DNA of 64,000 bases from Bretschneidera sinensis. Its lineage: Eukaryota; Streptophyta; Magnoliopsida; Brassicales; Akaniaceae. Below the pieces are notes generated by a model, which was given only the letters and a program-made list of their open reading frames with translations, was not told where the DNA came from and searched no databases. Location: positions 74,336,817-74,400,816 of the forward strand of contig CM043701.1 of the NCBI GenBank assembly GCA_023935145.1. The letters run 5' to 3'. Made by a program: the position numbers and the translations under genes. Positions 11,631 to 21,551 of this stretch are shown here, piece by piece. Positions within the stretch are counted from its first letter, which is position 1. Every line of letters begins with the position of its first letter.

Positions 11631-13200
11631 ATATGTCTCCATACCAAAGAAAAATTAAACTATTGGTACCTTGATAGTGGATGCTCAAAGCACATGATCG
11701 GTGATCGAAGTATATTCAAAGAGCTAATCTAAGAGACAGCAGACATGTCACCATTGGAGACAACACAAAAATATAGATCATCGAGCATGGAAAAATTGGT
11801 AATAATTTCTCAACCATTGATCATGTATTATATGTGCAAGGCCTTAAGCCAAATTTACTAAGTATTAGTCAACTTTGTGACAAAGGCAACAAAGTCATAT
11901 TTGAAACTTCTCATTGTCTAGTTATAAACATCAAGAGTAACAAGATCAAATTTGTTGGCCATAGATACGAAAATATCTATATAGTGGATTTAAAATCCTT
12001 GCATTCGGAAAATGAAAAATATTTTCTCGCTTTTAGTGAAAACCCATGGCTATGGCATAGAAGACTTGGTCATGTGAATATGGATTTGCTGAAAAACATT
12101 TCAATAAAAGATTTAGTCATTGAACTTCTAAAAATCAAATTTGAAAAAGACAAGGTGTGTGATGCTTGTCAAATGAGATAACAAACTAAAAGAATTTAAA
12201 TAAAAAAATGTAGTCTTAACCACTAGACCATTGGAACTTTTGCATATGAACTTATTTGGTCCAATAGGTACCATTAGTTTAGGTGGCCATCAATATCTCT
12301 TGTTATTATTGATGACTATTCAAGATATACATTTGTTATCTGTATTGCTTACAAGGATTAAGCTTACAAAAGATTTGAAAAATTTTGTAAAAAGGTTCAA
12401 AATGAAAAAGGAATTTGTATTTCAAGCATTAGAAGTAATCATGGAAAAGAATTTGAAAACCAAAGCTTTTCAAAATTTTGTGATGAAAATGGAATTGATC
12501 ACAACTTTTTGACTCCTAGAACTCCTCAACAAAATTGAGTTGTTGAGAGGAAAAATAGAATTCTAGAAGAATTTGCAAGAACAATGCTTTGTGAAAATAG
12601 CTTGCCAAAATACTTTTGGGCAGAAGCCGTAAACACCTCTTGCTATATCTTAAGCAGGATATTAATTAGACCTATACTCAACAAAACTCCATATGAATTA
12701 TAGAAAGGTAGAAAGCCTAATATCTCCAATTTTTGTGCTTTTGGTTGTAAATGCTTTATCCTAAATAATAATAAAATCAACTTGGGTAAATTTAACTCAA
12801 AGACTGAGGAGGGGATATTCTTAGGATATTCAATCTCTAGTAAAGCTTATAGAGTCTTCAATAAGAGAACATTAGTGGTAGAAGAATCTGTACATATAGC
12901 CTTTGATGAGTCTAACCCAATTAGTAGTATAGTAGTTTCTTTCAATGATGATGCAGCTTTCATTCCAAGAATAGAAACACCTACTCCCATTGTTGACCCA
13001 AAGGAGAGCCCACCTCAAACAAATCAAGAGATAAAAGCTCTCAAACTTGACCAACAGTCTACAAGTCAATAAGAGGATAGTCTTCCCAAAGATTGGAGGT
13101 ATGTAAATTATCACCCAATCGATCAAGTGATTGGTGCTCCTTCACAAGGGGTAAGAACTTGTTCCTTACAATTGTGTAGCCTATCTATCTTAAATAGAAC
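11631..13200 (+). pseudogene. Element A protease and integrase, broken
   Basis: Directly after the gag TAG and in the same frame comes YWYLDSGCSKHM, the Copia aspartic protease site with DSG intact; the frame is lost soon after. From 11834 the LKPNLLSISQLCDKG segment and the integrase zinc-binding region appear, with WHRRLGH (about 12050) and VCDACQ (about 12155). The catalytic core (12200-12780) is scattered over frames with stops. The 12782-13072 piece is the integrase C-terminal part (GIFLGYSISSKAYRVFNKRT). Confidence 0.85.
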
Positions 13201-14724
13201 CTAATACATTTGTAGAAGCTGAGAAGGATGTTGATTGGATAAATGCATACAAGAAGAAATAAATCAAATTGAAAGAAAAAATGTATGGAATCTAGTTCCT
13301 AGACTAAAGAATCATACTATAATAGGAACTAAATGGGTATTTAGAAATAAGATGGATGAAAATGGAATAGTAACTAGGAACAAGGCTAGACTAGTTGCTA
13401 AGGGATATAATCAAGAAGAAGGAATAGACTTTGATGAGATCTATGCTCCCGTAGCAAGATTAGAAGTTATTCGAATGTTATTAGCCTTTGCATGCTTTAA
13501 CAAGTTTAAATTATTTAAAATGGATGTAAAAAGTGTCTTTTTAAATGAATTTATAGAAGAAGAGGTATATGTTGAGCAACCTCTTGGTTTTGAAAATCCT
13601 AGTCTTCTCAATCATGTCTACAAGCTTTCTAAAGCTCTATATGGTTTGAAGCAAGCTCCAAGAGCATGGTATGAAAGACTAAGTAAGTTTTTGATTGAAA
13701 ATAATTTTACAAGAGGAAAAATGAACACAACTCTCTTCACAAAAATGACACATTACTAGTCCAAATATATGTTGATGATATCATATTTGGTGCTACTAAT
13801 GAATCTATGTGTCAAGAGTTTGCTAAGTGCATGCAAGTTGAATTTGAAATGAGCATGATGGGAGAGCTTACCTATTTCCTTGGACTTCAAATCAAACAAT
13901 TGAAAGGAGGCATCTTCATCAATCAATTAAAATACACCAAGGACCTACTAAAAAGGTTCAGGATGGAAAGCTCAAAGTCACTTGGCACTCCTATGAGCAC
14001 TTCTACAAAATTTGACCTTGATGAAGGAGGTAAGTGTGCAGACACTAAAACTTATAGAAGCATGATAGAAGCTTTACTTTATTTAACTGCAAGTAGACCT
14101 GATATAATATTCAATGTATGCATGTGTGCTAGATTTCAAGTTAATCCTAAGGAATCACATATGATTGCAGTAAAAAGAATCCTTAGATATCTACAAGGGA
14201 CTCAAAACCTAGGATTATGGTACTCTAGAGATTCATCTTTTGAGCTTGTAGGATATTCAGATGCTGATTTTGTGAGGTGTAGGCTAGATAGAAAAAGCAC
14301 TAGTGGAACATGCCAATTCTTAGGTGCAATGCTAACCTCTTAGTTTTCCAAGAAGCAAAACTCGGTTGCGCCATCAACCGCCGAGGTGGAATACGTAGCA
14401 GACGGAAGTTGTTGTGCGTAAGTGTTGTGGATGAAACAACAACTAGAAGACTATGGCATGAACTTTAAAGATATTCCAATTCATTTTGATAACACCAGTG
14501 CTATCAACTTAACCAAAAACCCTATTCAGCATTCTAGAACCAAACACGTAGAAATTAGACATCATTTCATAAGAGATCATGCTTAAAAAAGTGATATAAG
14601 ACTAGAATTTATTCCTTCAGAAGATCAAATAGCTGATATTCTTACAAAACCCTTAAGTGAAGCTAGTTTTTGTAAGATTAGACTGTCAATGGGCTTAATA
14701 GACTATGATAAACTGTATGTTTGA
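13201..14724 (+). pseudogene. Element A reverse transcriptase and RNase H, broken
   Basis: The RT opens around WNLVPRLKNHTIIGTKWVFR (13290) and keeps long open runs (13235-13759 and 13807-14343). ALYGLKQAPRAWYERL is present. The YVDD box lies at 13768-13779 in QIYVDDIIFGATNES, just past a stop that breaks the first run. RNase H shows STAEVEYV, FDNTSAINLTKNP, RTKHVEIRHHFIRDH and ADILTKPL, with stops at 14341 and others. Pol ends at a TGA at 14722-14724. Confidence 0.9.
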
Positions 14725-15356
14725 TTGCATCATCGTTCATCATATGCATATTTGACATCTAATGAATAAGTATTAAACCTTATTTAATATTTTCCTTACT
14801 CAAGATGGCATAGATAAACAAATTTCGTGCTAAAAGTCTAAGTTGAAGCTTTCTTTTAAGGGTCCAGTCGACTGGTAAGATGGCCCCAGTCTATTGGTAA
14901 TACATTGTCTTTTCACCCAATTGGCCAGTCCAAGTACCCAGTCGACTAGTAGCATAAGACCTTGTTTGGAGCCAAATTTTGAATTTCTGGTAACTATCTA
15001 GTCGACTGGTATATCTCTGCCAGTTTACCCAGTTGACTGGTGTCTCGACCCAGTCAACTGGTATGATAAAATTTCCCAAATTAGTGAAAGACCCAGTCGA
15101 TTGGTACCCTAACCCAGTCGACTGGTATCCCGATTCTATAAATAGTTGCTTCAGTTTTTCAAAAATTTCACGCCATTTTCAAAACCCTGAAGCTTTCTCT
15201 CTCTAGAAAATCTCCATTTTTTGTCCAAAATCTCACAAAAACACTCCATAGAAACCTTAATCTCATCCCTCATCACCTTTATTTCAACTTTCCATGGTTG
15301 AAAGTTTATTTTTTCCCAAAAAACTTTTAGATTCCCTAAAAACATTTTTTTTTTAA
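14725..15356 (+). promoter_or_regulatory. Spacer with palindromes and TATA box upstream of ORF3 in A
   Basis: This 632-bp spacer separates the pol stop from ORF3 and has no long open frame. About eight CCCAGTCGACTGG-type palindromes lie between 14862 and 15128. TATAAATA follows at 15137-15144, and a CT-rich leader (CTTTCTCTCTCTAG) precedes the ATG at 15357. The order palindromes, TATA, leader, ORF copies the layout of the LTR promoter of the same element. Promoter activity is inferred. Confidence 0.6.
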
Positions 15357-16626
15357 ATGTCTGAGAGAATCAGGATCAAAACCACCGTTGAAGAACCTCA
15401 TGTGCCTACAAGGCCACTATCTAAGAAATCCACGGCTCCAGATACCAAATGAAAAGGATTGGCAGGATTCTTAAGAAAAAAGGCGAGAACTGAGCTCGTG
15501 ACTCACTCTTCTGGAGTCTAGCCACCAAAAAGAGGTATAATTTCGTCATCCGACACAAAAAGATCTTGATGGGTAGATTCATTGACTTTGATTCTATCCA
15601 TCATACAAATTTTGACATATTACCTCCTTCTGAGTCAATGCGTTTGACACCACTTGTCATTATTCACCAAAAGTACTACCCAAGCCTGATTCACCAATTC
15701 TACGTGAACTTGGTGAAACGTAGTCCACTAGTTCTTCATTTCAGAACCAATGTGATGGGCATGGAGTTTGAGGTGAACACTGACCTCTTGGTAAGCATCT
15801 TGTGGATCCCAGTGGGAGGGATCCAATGGAGTCTAGACGGATGGCCGGACAACTTTAACTATGAGAAGGCATGCCAGATTATTAGAGAAGACCCTAACTA
15901 CATCTTTCGGCCCACTATATTTTATATATATAGTGACATGCCCCTTAATTCGAAGTTTTTCAATCTCATCGTGAGTTAGACCATCCATCCACGACTTGGG
16001 AGTCGGGGTTATCTCTCGAAGATAGACGTCGTATTGATTTGGTATCTCAAAATTGGATACCACTTCAATATCTACCCCCTACTGCTCGCCAACATGATCA
16101 ACGGCGAAGCTAGTGACTCTGGATGCCTTCCCTATGGTATGCTCATCACCCTCATCCCCAGCACTTTCGGGTTCCCCTTCCCACCTCTGAGGCTCAAGAT
16201 ATCGGCCCTAAAGATATCATCAATGCCTCTTCTCTAAAGAAGATGGGGTACATTATCCACGATGGATTGATCTATTCCAAGGCCGGGAAGAATATAAGGA
16301 TTGGAGAGGCTGATAGCAGTGAGGAGGACGACGAGGGTTCTAGTGATGCAGCCTCTTCCACTGCTATGGATACTAATGACCGAGCACCATAGCATGGTGG
16401 TTCTAGTACTGGTCAGGCTAGGTACAATGATCTACTCCAAGCTATTTCGAGTCTGCAGCTATCCATGCAGTCCAGGTTTTAGAGCTTGAGCTCTTCTGTT
16501 GATTCCATGCACTATGACCTCTGCTCACTTCGATATGACTTTGAGCTGCACCGAGAGTAAACAGAGGGCTCCTTACTTGAGCTTCGGGATCTTATTCTAG
16601 ATGGCTCTAATTACTCACTCGCTTAG
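15357..16626 (+). pseudogene. Element A ORF3 (post-pol ORF), broken
   Basis: The frame opens MSERIRIKTTVEEP at 15357 and is interrupted by stops near 15450, 15520 and 15567. The clearest piece (15566-15979) includes GRFIDFDSI, HQKYYPSLIHQFYVNL, FEVNTDLL and a WPDNFNYEKACQII segment. It resumes near 16040 with a CLPYGMLITLI motif and ends in a low-complexity and probably coiled-coil tail. The layout matches the family often annotated as putative plant transposon protein. It sits where Sireviruses carry an envelope-like ORF, but I see no signal peptide or clear membrane anchor in the readable parts. Element B has a homologue at 44690-45980. The function is unknown. Confidence 0.65.
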
Positions 16627-17291
16627 CTTCTTGTTTTATCCCCTTTTTCTTGTATATATAGATCTTAGATGATCTTAGCATTAACATTTACTACTTTATC
16701 ATACATTTCTGTTATTGTATTCGACATTTGGCTTCTAGAAGCCTGTGATGTATGAACGCTTGTATATGTTTGCCTATATTTTAGTTATCTAGCTTATGGT
16801 TCATATACTTGCTTTACTTTTAAGCTATATGATTACTTGGTTTAAGTCTTTTGTACTCCGCAATATGCTTTAACTACTTATGCTAGTGTGAAAACTTTCG
16901 ATTGTCCTCGGGAAGTCTTCCCAGCTCTGAATAATACCTAGTTTTGGCATATAAGTTTGTTTATGCATTATCTTACTGTCTATAATATGTTGCTTATTTT
17001 TTGAGTTTCCACCCATTTTTCTGCTATTGTCAAAACATGGAAGAAAAATGAGAAAAAGAGAAATATTAATGTAAACTTAAAATGAAGCATAGATTTAGGG
17101 GAAGCATTGCTCCAAAGACCTTGATGAATATAAATCTGTTTTACTTTGCTTGGTTGGGTTATTTATAAACTGTGTTTGAATTGCTCTACAGGTTGGTTTT
17201 ATCCGAAAAACAGAGGAACTTTGCTCATTTTTTTCTAAAAACCCAACACTTAGTTTTTAAAACTGTTTTCTCTCATTAGTTTTGTCATCAT
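16627..17291 (+). other. 3' untranslated region of element A
   Basis: This AT-rich stretch lies between ORF3 and the polypurine tract. It has no coding signal. Short purine-rich runs (GGAAGAAAAATGAGAAAAAGAG near 17040 and AGGGGAAGC near 17098) may be additional polypurine tracts, which are known from Sireviruses. Confidence 0.5.
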
Positions 17292-17305
17292 AAAAAAAGG
17301 AAGAT
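17292..17305 (+). promoter_or_regulatory. Polypurine tract of element A
   Basis: AAAAAAAGGAAGAT lies directly before the TGTTGACC start of the 3' LTR, the expected plus-strand primer position. Confidence 0.85.
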
Positions 17306-18546
17306 TGTTGACCCTTATCTAATTTTGATAATGACAAAACAGTACTCTAATTGTAATAATAGTTTTATCTATGTGTTTAAACGGTAAAAGCTTTTAGCAA
17401 AGAAACAAGATGCAAGAACTCAACCAGTATCAGACGCCAAGACAAGACAAAAGATATAGAATAGGCATTAAGTTATTGAAACCAACTGTAAATCTCTTAT
17501 GTTCAAATACGTAGCTTTTCTTATAGCTCTTTTTATAAAAGAATTTTGACAAAATTGTTAATTCGAATACTTCCAAGTCAAAAACAATTTTATTACATGA
17601 AAAACTGGGTTGAAGGGCAACTCAGTCAACTAGCTCAAATGTACCAGTCGACTGGGGTATGGGATAGAATGTCCCCAATCGACTGGTATAGAGCACCCAG
17701 TTGATTAACATCTAGGATAGTGAGTTCCCAATCGATTGGCATCTGGGACAGTAAGTTCCCAGTCGATTGGTATTCTCCCACAGCCTAAAAGTGAGATTTC
17801 TCGCTTGACCCAGTCGACTGGTACAAAGACCCAATTGATTGGTAATTCGAAAATATGACCATTTAAGACGCGAGACTTGAGCATTTAATTCACCAAACCT
17901 ACTAAGTCAGTGTCTAACGGTCATATTGATTCAAGGCTATATAAATCCACTTCAATGAACATTTAAAAGAAGAAGATAACACATTCAATTCATAAATTTG
18001 CTCATTAATTCTCAAAAGCTTTGAAAAATTTATTGTTGAGCCATTCTTAAAGCTTATTCTTGAAAGATAGATATTGTTCATTTGTAAAAGCATTCATTGC
18101 TATCATTTACTTTATAGAAAATCACATTTATTATAATGGGGAAAGAGTTGTAATAACTCTTAAAGTGTTTGGAATTAAACACTTCTTTGTAAGTTTCCGT
18201 GAGGAAAGAATTAGCTTTCGCAAGGAAATGAATAGCTTCCGAGAGGAAAGGATTGGTTGTAAAGTTTGTACAACACCCATGAAGTTGTACAACTAAAAGT
18301 TTTAGTGGATTACTTCAAGGAGGTTCCTTGAAGAGAGTGGATGTAGGGTCAGAAGGAATCCGATATTACCGAACCACTATAAACTAAGTTTGCACTTTCT
18401 CTTCCTTAAACTCTTTCACTTTAAGCACATTACTTGTTTGTATGCTTGTGCATTTAACTATTTTTTTTATAAACTTGCAAGTAATTAGCAAAAGTTTTTT
18501 AAAAAACCCAATTCACCCCCCTTTTGGGTTAGAACCCTAGTCTACA
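17306..18546 (+). repeat. 3' LTR of element A
   Basis: It starts TGTTGACC and ends TAGTCTACA, paired with 8328-9482. It carries about eight AGTCGACT-type palindromes (17621-17843), a TATA box at 17939-17946 and three GTTTCCGTGAGGAAA-like units near 18195-18255. TGGCC follows directly. Confidence 0.9.
17621..17843. repeat. AGTCGACT palindrome array, 3' LTR of A
   Basis: About eight copies, several decayed to CAGTTGATT or CAATCGATT. The unit around 17745-17770 is extra compared with the 5' LTR, so copy number changes between the two LTRs of one element. Confidence 0.75.
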
Positions 18547-18551
18547 TGGCC

Positions 18552-19327
18552 TCTCACTCCTTGATCTCATTTGGGAGTGAAAGTCACATCGATTCGATTC
18601 GATTCGACATCAACCTCATCTCAATTGATTCTCTCATCGTGGCTTTTTCATCATTATCATGGGTCTTTTCCATATCCACGATATGCCATTGTGATTCATC
18701 ATATTTTTTCATAGCAATCTCTCGTGAAATTATTATCATGGGATTTATCTCAATCTCATAGCTACCACATGATATTTGAATCTATCTAGAGACAACCTTT
18801 TAGTCATAGGGTCTGTTAATACCTTCTCATATAAGATGTAGTCGACCTTAATCTCACCTCAGTCCATTATATCTTGTATATAGTGATAGTTCACGTCAAT
18901 GTGTTTTCCTTTCGAGTTGTTTGCTATACTTTTTATCAATAAGATGACAGACTTATTATGACAAAATATATTAACTGCTTTACTTGGTATACCAATCATG
19001 AAACTTTCCATAAATTTATTTATCAATACTACTGTACTAGTAGTAGTGCTATATACAACATATTCAACTTCCATAGTGTTTCTCGCAACACACCCTTGTT
19101 ACTTACTTCCCCAAGAAACTATTGTTCTACTAAATAGAAAAATGTATTCACTCGTTGACTTTCTATCATCCTAATCACTGGAAAAGATGGTATATGATAA
19201 TCCTTATAGATCACTTAAACCAAAACATAATTTCAGTTTCATGGTGCCTTTAAGTATCTTAGAATTCTTTTAATAGCTTGCCAGTGCGCTTGTCCTTTGT
19301 TGGTTTGAAATAAACTTACCAATTGTA
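18552..19327 (-). pseudogene. Element F, right part: Copia RT end and RNase H
   Basis: On the minus strand the reading begins LVSLFQTNKGQAHWQAIKRI (end of the RT region). RNase H follows with MEVEYVVYS, a CHNKSVILL segment (normally CDN, so the catalytic Asp is His) and KGKHIDVNYHYIQD. It ends VLTDPMTKRLSLDRFKYHV, the usual Copia pol terminus. Stops and shifts are present. The upstream part is cut off at about 19328 by an LTR-like insertion, and the 3' side is cut by element A. Confidence 0.75.
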
Positions 19328-20430
19328 AATGCTGAATTTTGACCCTCATATTTCCAAAGAGTCCGAATGTGGACCCTATGAAAAGAACTAACGATCCCGA
19401 CTTCAAAAAATATGAGAAAGCTAGAGTCGGGCTGAAATTGGAAATAATCAAGATCGAAAGCCTAAAACTAACCTAGAAAGGAGATAATCAAACCAAATTA
19501 AACCAAGCACCCAAACCAAACCTAAAAACACAATCAATGGTCAAATGGAAAAATGGCTAAAATCATGTGAAAAATACCAAAAGAAAGTTGTTCGGACTAG
19601 TCCAAAGCTCAAACCAAGCCCACAAGGTAGGCACGGTCTAGGATGGCCGGCCAGGGTAGAGCAACAATGAAAATTTAGGTTAATTTAATGATTGAAGCTA
19701 ATTTTTCCCTTTGATTGATCTTAATTGATCCTATCAAAGTTTAATTGATCTTAATTGATTTACTTTGGGTGGATCCTAACCACCCATTTTCTTACCAAAA
19801 CCGAAATCCCTCTAATCACTATCAATCACCTCCAATAAGCCCATGTGCTTAATTCTCAGCCCTTGAAACAATATTTGAAGATTTCAACACTCAATCCTGG
19901 TCATCTATCCTAGCCCCTAGCCTACATAAACCCCCTCCTCTTCAGATTTCAAATACATCTTTCATACACCAAAAACACTATCTCATTTTGTGGACTAGAG
20001 AATTTCTACAAGTCTTTGAGTTTTCGGCCTCTCTCTCGTTTCTTCTCCAAGAACTCCCATTACATTCTTAAGTAAAAAATAGATTAGATACTCTACGAGC
20101 AAAACTCTAGCTCCTCAAGGTGTTCGAAAAAGCTTGGTCCTTCTTGAGTATCCCCCATGCCAAATTAGAGGCGTAGTGCTAAGCAAGAGTCATACTCTAG
20201 AGGTCTGTATACCTCTGAAGAGTTCTCCTAAGTACACAATCCCTCTCTTTATTTTAGATTTAAGCATGATGTTTGCATAAAAACCTCTAAGAGCTTTTAA
20301 TTTCTTGTTTGTGATAGATCTTGTAAATATTAGAAAAATGTAGTTTTCGTGTTTTATTTGTTTGTTTACATGTATATAATTGTTTTATTTTAAGTTTTTG
20401 CATTCTACAAACACATCCCAAGAAAATAGT
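19328..20430 (+). repeat. Possible solo LTR
   Basis: This segment interrupts the RT of element F. It starts TGCTGAATTTTGACCC, has a TATA-like TACATAAACC near 19923, then a C/T-rich transcribed-region-like stretch, and carries no coding sequence. It may end near TCTACAAACA (about 20413). I found no matching second LTR, primer site or target duplication, so the call rests on layout only. Confidence 0.35.
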
Positions 20431-20439
20431 TGATTCTAT

Positions 20440-20690
20440 AAGTATAAAGAGACACTCTAGCACTATTTAGAACAGGTGAGAGAGTCTCCGTTTCCTACCA
20501 GAACTTTGAATGGCTTACAAGGAAAAATGGACCAACCTAGTTGTTTTATTACACTTTCTTGCACAAAGTTGTGAGTATTGGCATTGTCAATTAAAACCTG
20601 GATCTCGTGGATCTTCCATTCTCCAGTAATCTTTAAGGTGCTTGGTGTAGATTGCCCTATTAAAGCATGTAAACTGATCTTAGATAACTG
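20440..20690 (-). pseudogene. Gypsy-type protease fragment
   Basis: Minus-strand translation gives ISLHALIGQSTPSTLKITG, then VLIDNANTHNFVQESV and KPFKVLVGNGDSLTC. These match the retropepsin region of plant Gypsy polyproteins, in which the active site reads DSGSTHNF. Here the site is DNANTHNF, so it is inactive. The frame stops at TCSK and no RT follows. It is a small orphan fragment. Confidence 0.7.
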
Positions 20691-20699
20691 GATGAGTCG

Positions 20700-21035
20700 T
20701 GTTGACTAGGTGTTGGCAGCAATTGCCCAGTGGTGGAGGCCTAAGTTTGGGCTAAGTCACAATCAACTCGTGGCGCTTGTGCTTCTATGCGGTTAAAGTA
20801 TTAGAGTTGCACTCTCGCTATCAACTATAGCTTTTGACGTAATGGTAAGCACTCGATTCTGACAATTAGTATTAGAGCTAAGATCATTGGTTCGATTCTC
20901 AGCGGCACAATTGCTAGGGGGACATTTTTGACCAAGTATTGACAGCAATTGTCTAGTGACAGAGGCTCGAGTTTGGGCCAAGTCACAATCGACTCATGGC
21001 ACTTGTGCTTCTATACAGTTTAAGTAATAGAGGCA
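20700..21035. repeat. Direct repeats flanking a tRNA-like sequence
   Basis: Two imperfect copies of about 105 bp (20704-20810 and 20930-21033) share GCAATTG, GAGGC, TTTGGGC, AAGTCACAATC, ACTC.TGGC and CTTGTGCTTCTAT blocks. Between them lies a tRNA-like stretch with an A-box-like GACGTAATGGTAAGC and a B-box-like GGTTCGATTCT. This looks like a tRNA-derived SINE or a dimer of one, but the ends and any target duplication were not resolved. Confidence 0.45.
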
Positions 21036-21551
21036 TTTTTTCTCTTCTAATCTTTATCTTAGCAATAGATAATCTTTTGATTAGTAGTGTAGAAGGTTTG
21101 ACTGAAGATTGAGTATCCGTTTTCTTATTATGATATCATACAATGTATTTACAGGGAGAGTATACAAGAAATGTTGAACTAACACAGTTAGTTATAACTG
21201 TCTAACTATTCACAGTTTCAGTAACTAACAGCTATTGATCCTTTGTTTCTTGAATCTCCTGGACTTCTTGAGTCTTTCTCCATTACATTGCTTATGTTTT
21301 CATTCATCGAGTTGTCTTCTTAACTTGTGTATTTCTTCTGTTAGCTGTTGTTTCCTGCTCTTTCCCGTTGCTGTCCATTCTTCTGTCCTTTTCCCTGCCC
21401 TGCCCTGGTCTTAAATTCTTTTGCTGTTGTGTTCCTGGTTAGATCTTAAGCTATCATAAATGGGCAGAAAGAAACACCTACAACCACCAAAAACTCAACA
21501 AGAAAGTCCAAAAGGATAGCCACCCCAAAACAGAACAAACCCAAATATTCA
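21036..21551. other. Spacer with possible LTR remnant
   Basis: No coding signal. The AACACAGTTAGTTATAACTG stretch near 21180, with TATACAAG nearby, resembles the transcription-start region of plant Copia LTRs in reverse orientation. This is weak. Confidence 0.25.

Larger units (their letters stand above)
8328..18546 (+). mobile_element. Element A: complete, decayed Sirevirus-type Copia
   Basis: The element spans about 10.2 kb: 5' LTR, tRNA-iMet-type primer site, gag, protease, integrase, reverse transcriptase, RNase H, a 632-bp spacer, a third ORF, a polypurine tract and a 3' LTR. It is flanked by identical TGGCC direct repeats (8323-8327 and 18547-18551). The large size, long post-pol region, AGTCGACT palindromes and extra ORF point to the Sirevirus group. 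Every coding region has stops or shifts, and the two LTRs differ at many sites and by several indels, so it is inactive and not recent. Confidence 0.9.

Noticed and set aside
15566..16392. Retroviral-type envelope protein with fusion and membrane segments
   Set aside because: The readable ORF3 parts show no signal peptide or clear transmembrane helix, so I call it only a post-pol ORF.
20820..20910. Functional tRNA gene
   Set aside because: Only box-like motifs are present; acceptor and anticodon stems do not pair as in a real tRNA.
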